A stretch of DNA of 64,000 nt from positions 4,537,001 to 4,601,000 of the forward strand of contig NZ_CP114905.1 of the NCBI RefSeq assembly GCF_027497195.1, written 5' to 3'. The notes under the pieces are model-generated. The model saw only the letters and a program-made list of their open reading frames with translations, was not told where the DNA came from and did no database searches. The position numbers and the translations under genes were made by a program. Positions 26,014 through 36,871 of this stretch are shown here, in pieces; positions within the stretch are counted from its first letter, which is position 1, and each line of letters begins with the position of its first letter. This DNA is from Streptomyces sp. WMMC500 (lineage in GTDB: Bacteria; Actinomycetota; Actinomycetes; Streptomycetales; Streptomycetaceae).

Positions 26014-26877
26014 GTGGGAGTACTCAAGCGCTTCGAGCAGCGTCTGGAGGGTCTCGTCAACGGCACCTTCGCCAAGGTGTTCAAGTCCGAGGTGCAGCCG
26101 GTGGAGATCGCCGGCGCCCTGCAGCGCGAGTGCGACAACAACGCCACCATCTGGAACCGTGAGCGTACGGTCGTGCCCAACGACTTCATCGTGGAGCTGA
26201 GCGCGCCCGACTACGACCGGCTCGCTCCCTACTCCGGCCAGCTCGGCGAGGAGCTGGCCGCCATGGTCCGCGACTACGCGCAGCAGCAGCGCTACACCTT
26301 CATGGGCCCCATAAAGGTGCATCTGGAGAAGGCGGAGGACCTCGACACCGGCCTCTACCGGATCCGCAGCCGCACCCTGGCCGGCAGCCACTCCCAGGCG
26401 CCCGCGCGGGGCCGGCCCGGCGGCGCGCCCGCCGCGCCCCCCGGACCGCCCGCCCCCGCGGGACCCGGGAGCTACGGCTCGCAGCCGAGCGACTACGCCG
26501 CCTACGGCCGCCCCCCGCAGCACCAGCCGCCGCCGATGCCCGCGGCCCCGCCGCCCGGGCCGCCCGGCGTCCCCCCCGCGGGCGGCGCGCGCCGGCTGCG
26601 CCACTGGCTGGAGATCAACGGCGTACGTCACCAGATGACCAGGCAGTCGCTGGTCCTCGGGCGCAGCACGGAAGCGGACGTACGGATCGACGACCCCGGC
26701 GTCTCGCGCCGGCACGCGGAGATCCGTACCTTCGACGGCGGCGCGTTCGTGCAGGATCTCGGGTCCACGAACGGCATCGTGGTGGACGACCAGCACACCC
26801 AGCGCGCTACGCTCCGCGACGGCTCACGCATCCGCGTGGGCAGTACCACCGTCCTCTACCGGCAAGCCGAAGGGTGA
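26014..26877 (+). CDS. fhaA: FhaA: DUF3662 and FHA-domain protein
   Basis: 287 residues, GTG start with GGAGAGGAGG upstream. The N-terminal 120 residues (FEQRLEGLVNGTFAKVFKSE, then LQRECDNNATIWNRERTVVP) are the DUF3662 domain of FhaA. A Pro/Gly-rich linker leads to a C-terminal FHA domain with the phosphothreonine-binding GRS...SRRHAEI and DLGSTNG motifs. In mycobacteria FhaA binds phosphorylated MviN and links Ser/Thr kinase signalling to peptidoglycan synthesis. It opens the fhaA-fhaB-pstP-rodA-pbpA-pknB set, all on one strand with short gaps. Confidence 0.94.
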   Translation: MGVLKRFEQRLEGLVNGTFAKVFKSEVQPVEIAGALQRECDNNATIWNRERTVVPNDFIVELSAPDYDRLAPYSGQLGEELAAMVRDYAQQQRYTFMGPIKVHLEKAEDLDTGLYRIRSRTLAGSHSQAPARGRPGGAPAAPPGPPAPAGPGSYGSQPSDYAAYGRPPQHQPPPMPAAPPPGPPGVPPAGGARRLRHWLEINGVRHQMTRQSLVLGRSTEADVRIDDPGVSRRHAEIRTFDGGAFVQDLGSTNGIVVDDQHTQRATLRDGSRIRVGSTTVLYRQAEG

Positions 26878-26887
26878 AGCGGGGCCG

Positions 26888-27394
26888 ATGTCAGAGCTGA
26901 CCCTGACGGTCATGCGGCTGGGTTTCCTCGCCGTACTGTGGCTGTTCGTCATCGTCGCCGTACAGGTCATCCGCAGCGACCTGTTCGGCACCCGGGTCAC
27001 CCGGCGGGCCGCGGCCGTCCAGGACCGCCCGTCGTCCCGGCCCCAGCCGCCGCCGCAGGAGGCCCGGGGCGGCCGCCGCGGGGGCCGGGCCCAGCGCGGG
27101 GCGCCGACCAAACTCGTGGTCACCGAGGGGTCGCTCACCGGCACGACCGTCACCCTGCAGGGGCAGACCATCACCCTGGGACGGGCCCACGATTCGACAA
27201 TCGTGCTGGACGACGACTACGCCTCCTCGCGGCATGCCAGGATCTACCCGGACCGTGACGGGCGCTGGATCGTGGAGGACCTCGGTTCCACCAACGGCAC
27301 CTACCTCGACCGGACCCGGCTCACCACGCCGGTGCCGATCCCGCCCGGCGCACCGATCCGGATCGGCAAGACCGTCATCGAGCTGCGGAAGTAG
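26888..27394 (+). CDS. fhaB: FhaB/FipA: membrane-anchored FHA protein
   Basis: 168 residues, ATG at 26888, 10 bp after fhaA. An N-terminal transmembrane helix (FLAVLWLFVIVAVQVI) and a basic linker are followed by a single FHA domain: ITLGRAHDSTIVLDDDYASS, RHARI, EDLGSTNGTYLD. The mycobacterial counterpart, FipA, supports septation under stress. It reads kinase-generated phosphothreonine marks at the membrane. It is the second gene of the operon. Confidence 0.93.
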   Translation: MSELTLTVMRLGFLAVLWLFVIVAVQVIRSDLFGTRVTRRAAAVQDRPSSRPQPPPQEARGGRRGGRAQRGAPTKLVVTEGSLTGTTVTLQGQTITLGRAHDSTIVLDDDYASSRHARIYPDRDGRWIVEDLGSTNGTYLDRTRLTTPVPIPPGAPIRIGKTVIELRK

Positions 27395-27420
27395 AAGACC
27401 ATGACCGGAGGGCGGGCACC

Positions 27421-28941
27421 ATGCGGATGTACCCGGAGCCGACCGGCGAGGTGCGCATGAGCCTCTCTCTGCGCTTCGCCGCCGGGTCGCACGAGGGCAT
27501 GATCCGTGACCACAACGAGGACTCCGGCTACGCCGGCCCCCGGCTGCTCGCCATCGCCGACGGCATGGGCGGCCAGGCCGCCGGCGAGGTCGCCAGCTCC
27601 GAGGTCATCTCCGTCATGGTCGCCCTGGACGAGGACGTCCCCGGCTCCGACCTGCTCACCGCGCTCGGCACCACCGTGGAGCACGCCAACGACCGGCTGC
27701 GCCGCATGGTCGAGGACGACCCGCGCCTGGAGGGCATGGGCACCACGCTCACGGCCCTGCTGTGGACGGGCCAGCGCCTGGGCCTGGTACACGTCGGCGA
27801 CTCCCGCGCGTACCTGCTGCGCGACGGCGCGCTGACGCAGATCACCAAGGACCACACCTGGGTGCAGCGGCTCGTCGACGAGAACCGCATCACCGAGGAG
27901 GAGGCCACCACCCACCCGCAGCGCTCGCTGCTGATGCGCGCGCTGGGCAGCGGCGACCAGGTCGAGCCCGACCTGTCCATCCGCGAGGTGCGCGCCGGCG
28001 ACCGCTACCTGGTCTGCTCCGACGGCCTGTCCTCCGTGGTCAGCCACGAGACGATGGAGAACACCCTCGCCGGCTACGCCGGGCCGCAGGAGACCGTGCA
28101 GGAGCTGATCGAGCTCGCGCTGCGCGGCGGCGGCCCGGACAACATCACCGTCATCATTGCCGACGTCCTGGACGCCGCCGACGACGACACCATGGCCGGC
28201 CGGCTCAACGACGCGCCCCTGGTCGTCGGCGCCGTCGCCGAGAACCAGCACCAGATCGACACCGCCGGCATGCAGACACCGGCCGCCCGCGCCGCGGGCC
28301 TCGGCCGGCCCACGCCGCCGCAGGCCGGCGGCTTCGGCCCGGCGGAGGACGGCGTCGACCCGTACGGGCTCTCGTACAACGACGAGGACTTCATCAAGGC
28401 CCCGCCCCGCTTCAAGTGGCTCAAGCGCGGGCTGCTGCTCGCCGTGGTCCTCGGCGGGCTGGGGTTCGGCGGCTACAAGGCGTACGACTGGACGCAGTCG
28501 CAGTACTACGTGGGCACCAAGGACGACCACGTCGCCGTGTACCAGGGCATCGACCAGAAGCTGGCCTGGATGAGCCTGTCCTCGGTCCACCAGGACCACC
28601 CGGACATCGAGCTGAAGTACCTCCCGACCTACCAGCAGAAGCGCGTCGAGGACAACATCGCCGAGGAGAGCCTCGGCGACGCCCAGGCGAAGGTCGCCGA
28701 CCTGCAGGAGCAGGCCGACGTCTGCCGTACGGTCGCGGAGACCGAGGCCGCCGACGACCGCGCGCAGGAGGAGGAGCGGCGGCAGCAGGAGCAGGAGAAG
28801 CAGAACCCCGACGGGCAGGACCCCGGCAAGCAGGGCGACGACCCCGGCGCGGCGGGGGACGAGAAGCCCGAGACGCCGACGCCCGGAGCCTCGTTGACCG
28901 AGGAAGAGCAGAAACTGGCGAGGCAGTGTCCGAAGCAATAA
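27421..28941 (+). CDS. pstP: PP2C-type Ser/Thr phosphatase PstP
   Basis: 506 residues from ATG at 27421 with GGAGG upstream (a later ATG at 27457 would also keep the whole domain). Metal-binding PP2C motifs: RDHNEDSGY, IADGMGGQAAGE, HVGDSRAYLLRDG, SDGLSSVV and GGPDNITVI. A transmembrane helix at about 336-356 is followed by an extracellular region that ends in an acidic, Gln/Glu/Pro-rich tail. It reverses phosphorylation by PknB and other kinases. The cognate kinase pknB lies at the far end of the same operon. Confidence 0.94.
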   Translation: MRMYPEPTGEVRMSLSLRFAAGSHEGMIRDHNEDSGYAGPRLLAIADGMGGQAAGEVASSEVISVMVALDEDVPGSDLLTALGTTVEHANDRLRRMVEDDPRLEGMGTTLTALLWTGQRLGLVHVGDSRAYLLRDGALTQITKDHTWVQRLVDENRITEEEATTHPQRSLLMRALGSGDQVEPDLSIREVRAGDRYLVCSDGLSSVVSHETMENTLAGYAGPQETVQELIELALRGGGPDNITVIIADVLDAADDDTMAGRLNDAPLVVGAVAENQHQIDTAGMQTPAARAAGLGRPTPPQAGGFGPAEDGVDPYGLSYNDEDFIKAPPRFKWLKRGLLLAVVLGGLGFGGYKAYDWTQSQYYVGTKDDHVAVYQGIDQKLAWMSLSSVHQDHPDIELKYLPTYQQKRVEDNIAEESLGDAQAKVADLQEQADVCRTVAETEAADDRAQEEERRQQEQEKQNPDGQDPGKQGDDPGAAGDEKPETPTPGASLTEEEQKLARQCPKQ

Positions 28942-28963
28942 CCCGTTGGGGGGCGGACCGTAC

Positions 28964-30373
28964 ATGAGCAGCAGCCACACCAGCACCATCAGCTCGGTGG
29001 CCGCGCCCAGCCGGCGCAACACCGAGCTGGCGATGCTCGTCTTCGCCGTGCTGATCCCGGTCTTCGCGTACGTCAACGTGGGCCTGGCCAAGGAGGACTC
29101 GGTCCCCGCCGGCGTCCTCGGCTACGCGGCGGGGCTCGGCTGTCTGGCCGCCGTCGCGCACCTGGTGGTGCGGAAGTTCGCCCCGTACTCCGACCCGCTG
29201 CTGCTGCCGATCGCCACGCTCCTCAACGGCCTGGGCCTGGTGCTGATCTGGCGCCTCGACCAGGAGCCGTCGCTGACCACCGACGCGCTCGGCGGCCCGA
29301 TGGCGCCCGGCCAGCTCATGTGGTCCGCGGTCGGCGTCGGGCTCTTCGTCGTCGTGCTGCTCTTCCTCAAGGACCACCGGGTCCTGCAGCGGTACACGTA
29401 CATCTCCATGGCCGCGGCGCTGGCCCTGCTGATCATGCCGATGGTGCCCGGCCTGGGCGCCGAGGTGAACGGCGCCCGCATCTGGGTCAGCATCCCGGGC
29501 CTCGGCTCGCTGCAGCCCGGCGAGTTCGCGAAGATCGTCATCGCGGTCTTCTTCGCCGGCTACCTCATGGTCAAGCGGGACGCCCTGGCCCTGGCCAGCC
29601 GCCGCTTCATGGGCCTGTACCTGCCGCGCGGCCGCGACCTCGGCCCGATCCTGGTGATCTGGGGTCTCAGCCTGATGATCCTGGTCTTCGAGACCGACCT
29701 CGGCACCTCGCTGCTCTTCTTCGGCCTGTTCGTGATCATGCTCTACGTGGCCACGGAGCGCACGAGCTGGATCGTCTTCGGCCTGCTGCTGTCCGCGCTC
29801 GGCGCGGTCAGCGTGGCCTCCGTCAACAGCCACATCGGCGACCGCGTCGACAACTGGCTCGACCCGCTGGCGCGCAGCCCGATCAACGACGGCGTGACCG
29901 AGACCGCCCAGGCGATGTACTCCTTCGGCTCCGGCGGCCTCTTCGGCGCCGGCCTCGGCCAGGGCTACTCCCGCCTCATCGGCGGCATCGCCACCAAGAG
30001 CGACTACATCCTGGCCACGGTCGGCGAGGAGCTGGGCCTGACCGGCCTCATGGCGATCGTGGTCCTCTACGGACTCCTCATCGAACGCGGCATGCGCACG
30101 GCCCTCGCGGCCCGCGACCCGTTCGGCAAGCTGCTCGCGGTGGGCCTGTCCGGGGCGTTCGCCCTGCAGTGCTTCGTCGTCGCCGGCGGCGTCACCGCGC
30201 TCATCCCGCTGACCGGTATGACGATGCCGTTCCTCGCCCAGGGAGGCTCCTCGGTCATCGCCAACTGGGCCCTGATAGCGATCCTGCTGCGCATCAGCGA
30301 CACCGCACGCAGGCCCGCGCCGGCGCCCGCGCCGTCACCCGACGCCGAGATGACCCAGGTGGTACGCACATGA
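28964..30373 (+). CDS. rodA: SEDS-family peptidoglycan glycosyltransferase (RodA/FtsW type)
   Basis: 469 residues; ATG at 28964 fits the family N-terminus. Polytopic membrane protein with SEDS signatures: NGARIWVSIPGLGSLQPGEF, AQAMYSFGSGGLFGAGLGQG and TGMTMPFLAQGGSSVIANW. SEDS proteins polymerise lipid II and work with a class B PBP. Its stop overlaps the start of the PBP gene (ATGA), so the pair is made together. Position in the fha-pstP-pknB operon makes RodA the better name than FtsW, whose gene is normally in the division cluster. Confidence 0.92.
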   Translation: MSSSHTSTISSVAAPSRRNTELAMLVFAVLIPVFAYVNVGLAKEDSVPAGVLGYAAGLGCLAAVAHLVVRKFAPYSDPLLLPIATLLNGLGLVLIWRLDQEPSLTTDALGGPMAPGQLMWSAVGVGLFVVVLLFLKDHRVLQRYTYISMAAALALLIMPMVPGLGAEVNGARIWVSIPGLGSLQPGEFAKIVIAVFFAGYLMVKRDALALASRRFMGLYLPRGRDLGPILVIWGLSLMILVFETDLGTSLLFFGLFVIMLYVATERTSWIVFGLLLSALGAVSVASVNSHIGDRVDNWLDPLARSPINDGVTETAQAMYSFGSGGLFGAGLGQGYSRLIGGIATKSDYILATVGEELGLTGLMAIVVLYGLLIERGMRTALAARDPFGKLLAVGLSGAFALQCFVVAGGVTALIPLTGMTMPFLAQGGSSVIANWALIAILLRISDTARRPAPAPAPSPDAEMTQVVRT

Positions 30374-31824
30374 ACAAGCCGCTCCGCCGCGTCGCCGTCT
30401 TCTGCGGCCTGCTGGTGATAGCCCTGCTGGTCCGGGTCAACTGGATCCAGTTCGTCGAGGCCGACGAGCTGCGCACCCACGAGGACAACCGGCGTGTGGC
30501 CATCGAGCGCTACGCCCACCCCCGCGGCAACATCATCGTCGGCGACAAGGCCATCACGGGCTCGACCGAGACCTCGGGCAGCGACTTCAAGTACAAGCGC
30601 ACCTACAAGGACGGCCCCCTCTGGGCCCCCGTCACGGGCTACGCCTCCCAGGCGTTCGGCGCCAACCAGTTGGAGGCGCTCAACGACGGCATCCTCACCG
30701 GCAACGACGACCGGCTGTTCTTCAACCGCACGATCGACATGATCACCGGCAAGGACAAGAAGGGCGGCAACGTCGTCACCACGCTCGACGCGAACGTGCA
30801 GCAGGCCGCGTTCGAGGGCCTGGGCGACCGCAAGGGCGCCGTCGCCGCCATCGACCCGAAGACCGGCGCCATCCTCGGCCTGGCCACCAGCCCCAGTTAC
30901 GACCCGTCCTCGTTCGCCGGCAACTCCACCGAGGACGCCAAGAACTGGAAGTCGCTCAACGAGGACAAGGACAAGCCGATGCTCAACCGGGCGCTGCGCG
31001 AGACGTACCCGCCCGGCTCCACCTTCAAGGTCGTCACCGCCGCGGCGGCGCTGGAGAGCGGCGAGTACGACATGGACGAGCCGACCGGCGCCCCCGAGAC
31101 GTACAAGCTGCCGCTGTCGACCAACACCCTGGGCAACGAGGTCACGGGCGTGTGCGAGGACGCCACCCTGCGCGAGGCGCTGCAGTGGTCCTGCAACTCC
31201 GTCTACGCGATGATCAGCGACAAGATCGGCAACGAGGGCATGATCGACATGTCGGAGAAGTTCGGCTTCGGCAACCCCGAGCTGGACACCCCGGTCCGCG
31301 CCGCCGAGAGCGTCTACCCGGAGATGGACCGCCCGCAGAACGCCATGGGCGGCATCGGCCAGGCGTCCAACCGCGCGACGCCGCTGCAGATGGCGATGGT
31401 CGCCTCGGCCGTCGCCAACGACGGCGAGCTGATGAAGCCGTACATGGTCGAGAAGCTGGTCGCGCCGAACCTCAACGACATCGAGGTGACGCAGTCGGAG
31501 ACGCTCAGCGAGCCGCTGTCCGGGGAGAACGCGCAGAAGATGCAGCAGATGATGGAGACCGTGGTCAACGAGGGCACGGGCTCCAACGCCAGGATCGACG
31601 GGGCCACGGTCGGCGGCAAGACGGGTACCGCGCAGCACGGCATCGACAACCGTGACCTGCCGTACGCCTGGTTCATCTCGTACGCCAAGGACCCCGACAC
31701 CGACAAGCAGATCGCCGTCGCCGTCGTCGTCGAGGACGCGAGCGCGAACCGCGACGACATCTCCGGCGGCGGCGTCGCGGCGCCGATCGCCAAGAGCGTC
31801 ATGGAAGCCGGGCTGGAGCGGTAG
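30370..31824 (+). CDS. pbpA: Class B penicillin-binding protein PbpA
   Basis: 484 residues. A single N-terminal transmembrane helix (VAVFCGLLVIALLVRVNW) is followed by a dimerisation-type region and a transpeptidase domain with all three active-site motifs: S217-T-F-K220, S274-C-N276 and K417-T-G419. It cross-links peptidoglycan as the partner of the upstream RodA. The start overlaps the rodA stop by four bases. A 13-bp inverted repeat covers the end of the gene. Confidence 0.95.
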   Translation: MNKPLRRVAVFCGLLVIALLVRVNWIQFVEADELRTHEDNRRVAIERYAHPRGNIIVGDKAITGSTETSGSDFKYKRTYKDGPLWAPVTGYASQAFGANQLEALNDGILTGNDDRLFFNRTIDMITGKDKKGGNVVTTLDANVQQAAFEGLGDRKGAVAAIDPKTGAILGLATSPSYDPSSFAGNSTEDAKNWKSLNEDKDKPMLNRALRETYPPGSTFKVVTAAAALESGEYDMDEPTGAPETYKLPLSTNTLGNEVTGVCEDATLREALQWSCNSVYAMISDKIGNEGMIDMSEKFGFGNPELDTPVRAAESVYPEMDRPQNAMGGIGQASNRATPLQMAMVASAVANDGELMKPYMVEKLVAPNLNDIEVTQSETLSEPLSGENAQKMQQMMETVVNEGTGSNARIDGATVGGKTGTAQHGIDNRDLPYAWFISYAKDPDTDKQIAVAVVVEDASANRDDISGGGVAAPIAKSVMEAGLER

Positions 31825-31840
31825 GCAGCTCCAGCCCGGC
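31807..31840 (+). terminator. Hairpin overlapping the pbpA stop codon
   Basis: GCCGGGCTGGAGC and GCTCCAGCCCGGC form a perfect 13-bp stem with an eight-base loop that contains the TAG stop. It could terminate or attenuate transcription between pbpA and pknB, which is preceded by a 286-bp gap and may have its own promoter. Confidence 0.55.
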
Positions 31841-32110
31841 TTCGGGCCGGAACGAAGGGGCGAGGAGTGGAGCAGCGGGGGTGTCACCCGGGGGGAGTGC
31901 CGGGAAAGTGACCGCATGAGGGGAACCGCGGAGCGGGTCCGCGGCGTCACCCGATAGCGGTCGGATACCGGTCGGATATCGGCTGACGGTCCGGCCCGAA
32001 CGGTGTCATCCGCGCCCGGTACGGTATGCCGAGCAGCACGAGCCGGACACCCCGTGCCGACGCGCCACTTCGGCACGGGAGCAGGAACGGAAGAGGGCTG
32101 GGAGAAAGCT

Positions 32111-34054
<1,944 letters not shown>

Positions 34055-34137
34055 GAGCTGTCCCGGGCCGGCTCCCGGCCGCGCGGATCACCGCGATGCG
34101 AGCGCCCCCGCCGAGCGGGTAGGCTGGGGGCCGCTTC

Positions 34138-34210
34138 GGGGCCTTAGCTCAGTTGGTAGAGCGCTGTCTTTGCATGGCAGATGTCAGGAGTTCGACTCTC
34201 CTAGGCTCCA
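34138..34210 (+). tRNA. tRNA-Ala (anticodon TGC)
   Basis: 73 bases. The acceptor GGGGCCT pairs with AGGCTCC, discriminator A. The anticodon arm CTGTC-TTTGCAT-GGCAG gives TGC. The T arm is AGGAGTTCGACTCTCCT. CCA is not encoded (CACC follows the discriminator). Confidence 0.95.
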
Positions 34211-34289
34211 CACCCTTCGGCAGAGCCCCGCGGGGCCGGTTTCTCCCGGCCCCTCGGGGCTCTCGCCGGTTCTCGTACGGGACGGGCGC

Positions 34290-35114
34290 TCAGCGGTCGT
34301 TCTCGCGTTCGTCGTACGCGCGGCCCGTGTCCGTCGCTTCGCCCGCCTCCGAGCGGGCCGTGCCGCCGCCCTCGGCGTCCATGTCCGAGGCCGCCTGCCG
34401 GGCCTGGGCGTCCGGGTCCTGGCCGGCGTCGGCGCGGTCGATGCGGGTCTCGCGGTCCATGTACTCGGTGTCGTCGACGATCCGCGTGGTGGAGGCGTCG
34501 GTGCCGGGTTCGGTGGCGTCCGTGGGTTCGACCATCCAGTCCGGGTTGACCTGGCGGTCCCACCAGCGCCAGGCGACGAGCGCCCCGGCGCCGAGGGCGC
34601 CGGCGACGACGGTGCCCTTGGCCGTACGGCCGACGACCTCGCGGCGGTGCCGCTTGCGCGCCAGTTCGTCGATCTCCGCCGGGCTCACCTCGCCCTTCAG
34701 CGCCGACAGCGCCGCGGTGCCGCGGGCGGCGGCCTGCCGGGTCGCGGGGCCCGCGGCTGCCTTCGTCGCGACCGCCGCGGCCTTCGTCGCCGCGGCGGCG
34801 CCCACGATGCGGGGGGCGGCGTACGCCGCCGCGTCGCGCGCCCGGCGGGCCGCGTCGGCGGCGGTCCTGTCCAGTTCGCCGGGCACCGCCCGGCGCACCT
34901 TCCGTACCCGGGGCTCCAGGTGGGCGCAGTACGCCACCTGGGCGCTCGTCGCCAGGTCGGAGACCTTCGGGCCGAAGCGCTCGCGCGCCTCATGCGCCAT
35001 GTGGGCGCACTGGTTCCGGGCGGAGGCGGCGTACGGGGCCATCGCCTCGGCCGCCTGCTGCACGCTGTGCTTCGCCGTGTCAGTGGCCGTGCGCGCGCCG
35101 TTCTTGCGAGTCAC
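34290..35114 (-). CDS. DUF5324-family protein
   Basis: 274 residues, GTG start with GGAG upstream. The N-terminal 110 residues are helical and Ala-rich (ATDTAKHSVQQAAEAMAPYA, then RNQCAHMAHEARERFGPKVS). A possible membrane segment (GTVVAGALGAGALVAWRWW) lies near 170-190, and a long acidic tail full of Asp, Glu and Thr follows. This matches DUF5324, a streptomycete family without known function. The amphipathic Ala/Lys pattern recalls stress-associated, membrane-lying proteins, but that is only a resemblance. Confidence 0.75.
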   Translation of the reverse strand: MTRKNGARTATDTAKHSVQQAAEAMAPYAASARNQCAHMAHEARERFGPKVSDLATSAQVAYCAHLEPRVRKVRRAVPGELDRTAADAARRARDAAAYAAPRIVGAAAATKAAAVATKAAAGPATRQAAARGTAALSALKGEVSPAEIDELARKRHRREVVGRTAKGTVVAGALGAGALVAWRWWDRQVNPDWMVEPTDATEPGTDASTTRIVDDTEYMDRETRIDRADAGQDPDAQARQAASDMDAEGGGTARSEAGEATDTGRAYDERENDR

Positions 35115-35296
35115 GGAACTCTCCTTCGTACGGGACGGGTTTCACTGTGCGCCTGTTCACCTGCGTTCAGATCATGCCCGGATTCGCCCAGGCCGGCATG
35201 TTCTGTTACATCCACAACCCGGCGGGAGGCTGGGGATCGCCCAGGCGGGCGTGCGAGGATCGGGGGACGCAAATGAATCCGTAAGGAAGGCACATC

Positions 35297-35821
35297 GTGG
35301 CCGAGCAGCTCTACGCCACCCTGAAGACGAACCACGGCGACATCGAGGTGAAGCTCCTGCCGAACCACGCGCCGAAGACGGTGCAGAACTTCGTCGGACT
35401 CGCCACCGGCGAGCGCGAGTGGACCCACCCGGCGACCGGCCAGGTGTCCCACGAGCGGCTGTACGACGGCACCGTGTTCCACCGCGTCATCAGCGGTTTC
35501 ATGATCCAGGGCGGTGACCCGCTGGGCAACGGCACCGGCGGCCCCGGCTACGAGTTCGGTGACGAGTTCCACCCGGACCTGGCCTTCGACCGCCCGTACC
35601 TGCTGGCGATGGCGAACGCGGGACCCGGCACCAACGGCTCGCAGTTCTTCATCACCGTGGCGCCGACCGCCTGGCTGACCGGCAAGCACACCATCTTCGG
35701 CGAGGTCGCCGACGAGGCCGGCAAGAAGGTCGTCGACGAGATCGCGGCCGTCCGGACGAAGCGGGCCGACCGCCCCGAGAAGGACGTGGTCATCGAGTCC
35801 GTGGAGATCACACGGCGCTGA
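35297..35821 (+). CDS. ppiA: Cyclophilin-type peptidyl-prolyl isomerase
   Basis: 174 residues, GTG start with AAGGAAGG upstream. The cyclophilin core is complete: FHRVISGFMIQGGDP contains the catalytic Arg and Phe, then MANAGPGTNGSQFFI and TGKHTIFGEVADE. No signal peptide, so it acts in the cytosol, catalysing cis-trans isomerisation of proline bonds. Size is normal. Stand-alone gene. Confidence 0.95.
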   Translation: MAEQLYATLKTNHGDIEVKLLPNHAPKTVQNFVGLATGEREWTHPATGQVSHERLYDGTVFHRVISGFMIQGGDPLGNGTGGPGYEFGDEFHPDLAFDRPYLLAMANAGPGTNGSQFFITVAPTAWLTGKHTIFGEVADEAGKKVVDEIAAVRTKRADRPEKDVVIESVEITRR

Positions 35822-35886
35822 CCCCGGGAACCTGAGCGCCCCGCCCGTCGTACCACCTGCAGTGGGGCGACGGGCGGGAACCGCAG

Positions 35887-35950
35887 GGCGGGGCGGGCGG
35901 GAGAAGCAGCGCGGGGCGGGCGGGAGAAGCAGCGCGGGGCGGGCGAGAAC
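35887..35950. repeat. Short tandem repeat upstream of the rhomboid gene
   Basis: A 23-base GC-rich unit (GCGGGGCGGGCGGGAGAAGC and three more bases) occurs about two and a half times. It is purine-rich on the plus strand and ends about 20 bp before the rhomboid start. Confidence 0.7.
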
Positions 35951-35971
35951 CAGAGGGGACGCGGGTAGCTG

Positions 35972-36871
35972 ATGGACCAGGCACCGGGAGGCGGCGCGGA
36001 GAAGCCGGCGGGGGAGAGCGGGCTGCCCGGCTGCTACCGGCACCCGGACCGCGAGACCGGCGTGCGCTGCGTGCGCTGCGACCGGCCCATCTGCCCGGAG
36101 TGCATGATAAGTGCGTCGGTCGGCTTCCAGTGCCCCGAGTGCGTCCGCGGCGGCTCGGGTACGGGCCACGCGCCGAACGCCGCCGCGCCCCGCACGCTCG
36201 CGGGCGGCGTCACGGCGTCCGACCCGCGCCTCATCACCAAGATCATCCTCGGCCTCAACCTCGCGGTCTTCCTCGCCGTGCTCTCCGGCGGCGAGCGGGT
36301 CAGCGACCCGATGCTGCTCGTCGGGCAGGCCGTCTTCTCCTTCGGCGGGCCGGTCGAGGGCGTCGCCGAGGGCCAGTGGTACCGGCTGCTGAGCTCCGTC
36401 TTCCTGCACGAGGAAGTCGCCCACATCGCGCTGAACATGCTGGCGCTGTGGTTCCTCGGGCCGCCGCTGGAGGCCGCACTCGGCCGGCTGCGGTTCGTCA
36501 CGCTCTATCTGCTCTCCGGCCTCGGCGGCAGCGCGCTGTTCTATCTGGTCGCCGCGCCCAACGACGCCGCGCTCGGCGCCTCCGGCGCCATCTTCGGCCT
36601 CTTCGGCGCCACCGCGGTGCTGATGCGCCGGATGAACTACGACATGCGGCCCGTGCTGGTGCTGCTGGCGATCAACCTGGTCTTCACCTTCACCTGGTCG
36701 GGCATCGCCTGGCAGGGCCACCTCGGCGGGCTGGCGATCGGCACGGCCGTCGCGTACGGGTTCGTGCACGCGCCCCGCGAGAAGCGGATCGCGGTGCAGC
36801 GGGCGGTGGCCTCGGCGGCGCTGCTGGCGATCGTCGCGGTGGTCGTGATCCGCACCCTGCAACTGACCTAG
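35972..36871 (+). CDS. Rhomboid intramembrane serine protease with N-terminal zinc finger
   Basis: 299 residues, ATG at 35972. An N-terminal B-box-like finger (CYRHPDRETGVRCVRCDRPI, then CPEC and CPEC) is followed by about six transmembrane helices. The catalytic serine is S204 in GASGAIFGLFGA and the histidine is H250 in WQGHLGGLAIG. HEEVAHIALNMLALWFLGPP is the conserved helix-2 segment. It cleaves transmembrane proteins inside the bilayer; the substrate is unknown. The zinc-finger fusion is usual in actinobacteria. Confidence 0.93.
   Translation: MDQAPGGGAEKPAGESGLPGCYRHPDRETGVRCVRCDRPICPECMISASVGFQCPECVRGGSGTGHAPNAAAPRTLAGGVTASDPRLITKIILGLNLAVFLAVLSGGERVSDPMLLVGQAVFSFGGPVEGVAEGQWYRLLSSVFLHEEVAHIALNMLALWFLGPPLEAALGRLRFVTLYLLSGLGGSALFYLVAAPNDAALGASGAIFGLFGATAVLMRRMNYDMRPVLVLLAINLVFTFTWSGIAWQGHLGGLAIGTAVAYGFVHAPREKRIAVQRAVASAALLAIVAVVVIRTLQLT

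Noticed and set aside
35274..35285. Three-codon ORF (Met-Asn-Pro) just before ppiA as a regulatory leader
   Set aside because: No ribosome site of its own was seen and so short a frame arises by chance.
35887..35950. Possible CRISPR-like array
   Set aside because: Only about two and a half adjoining copies of a 23-base unit with no spacers; a simple tandem repeat.
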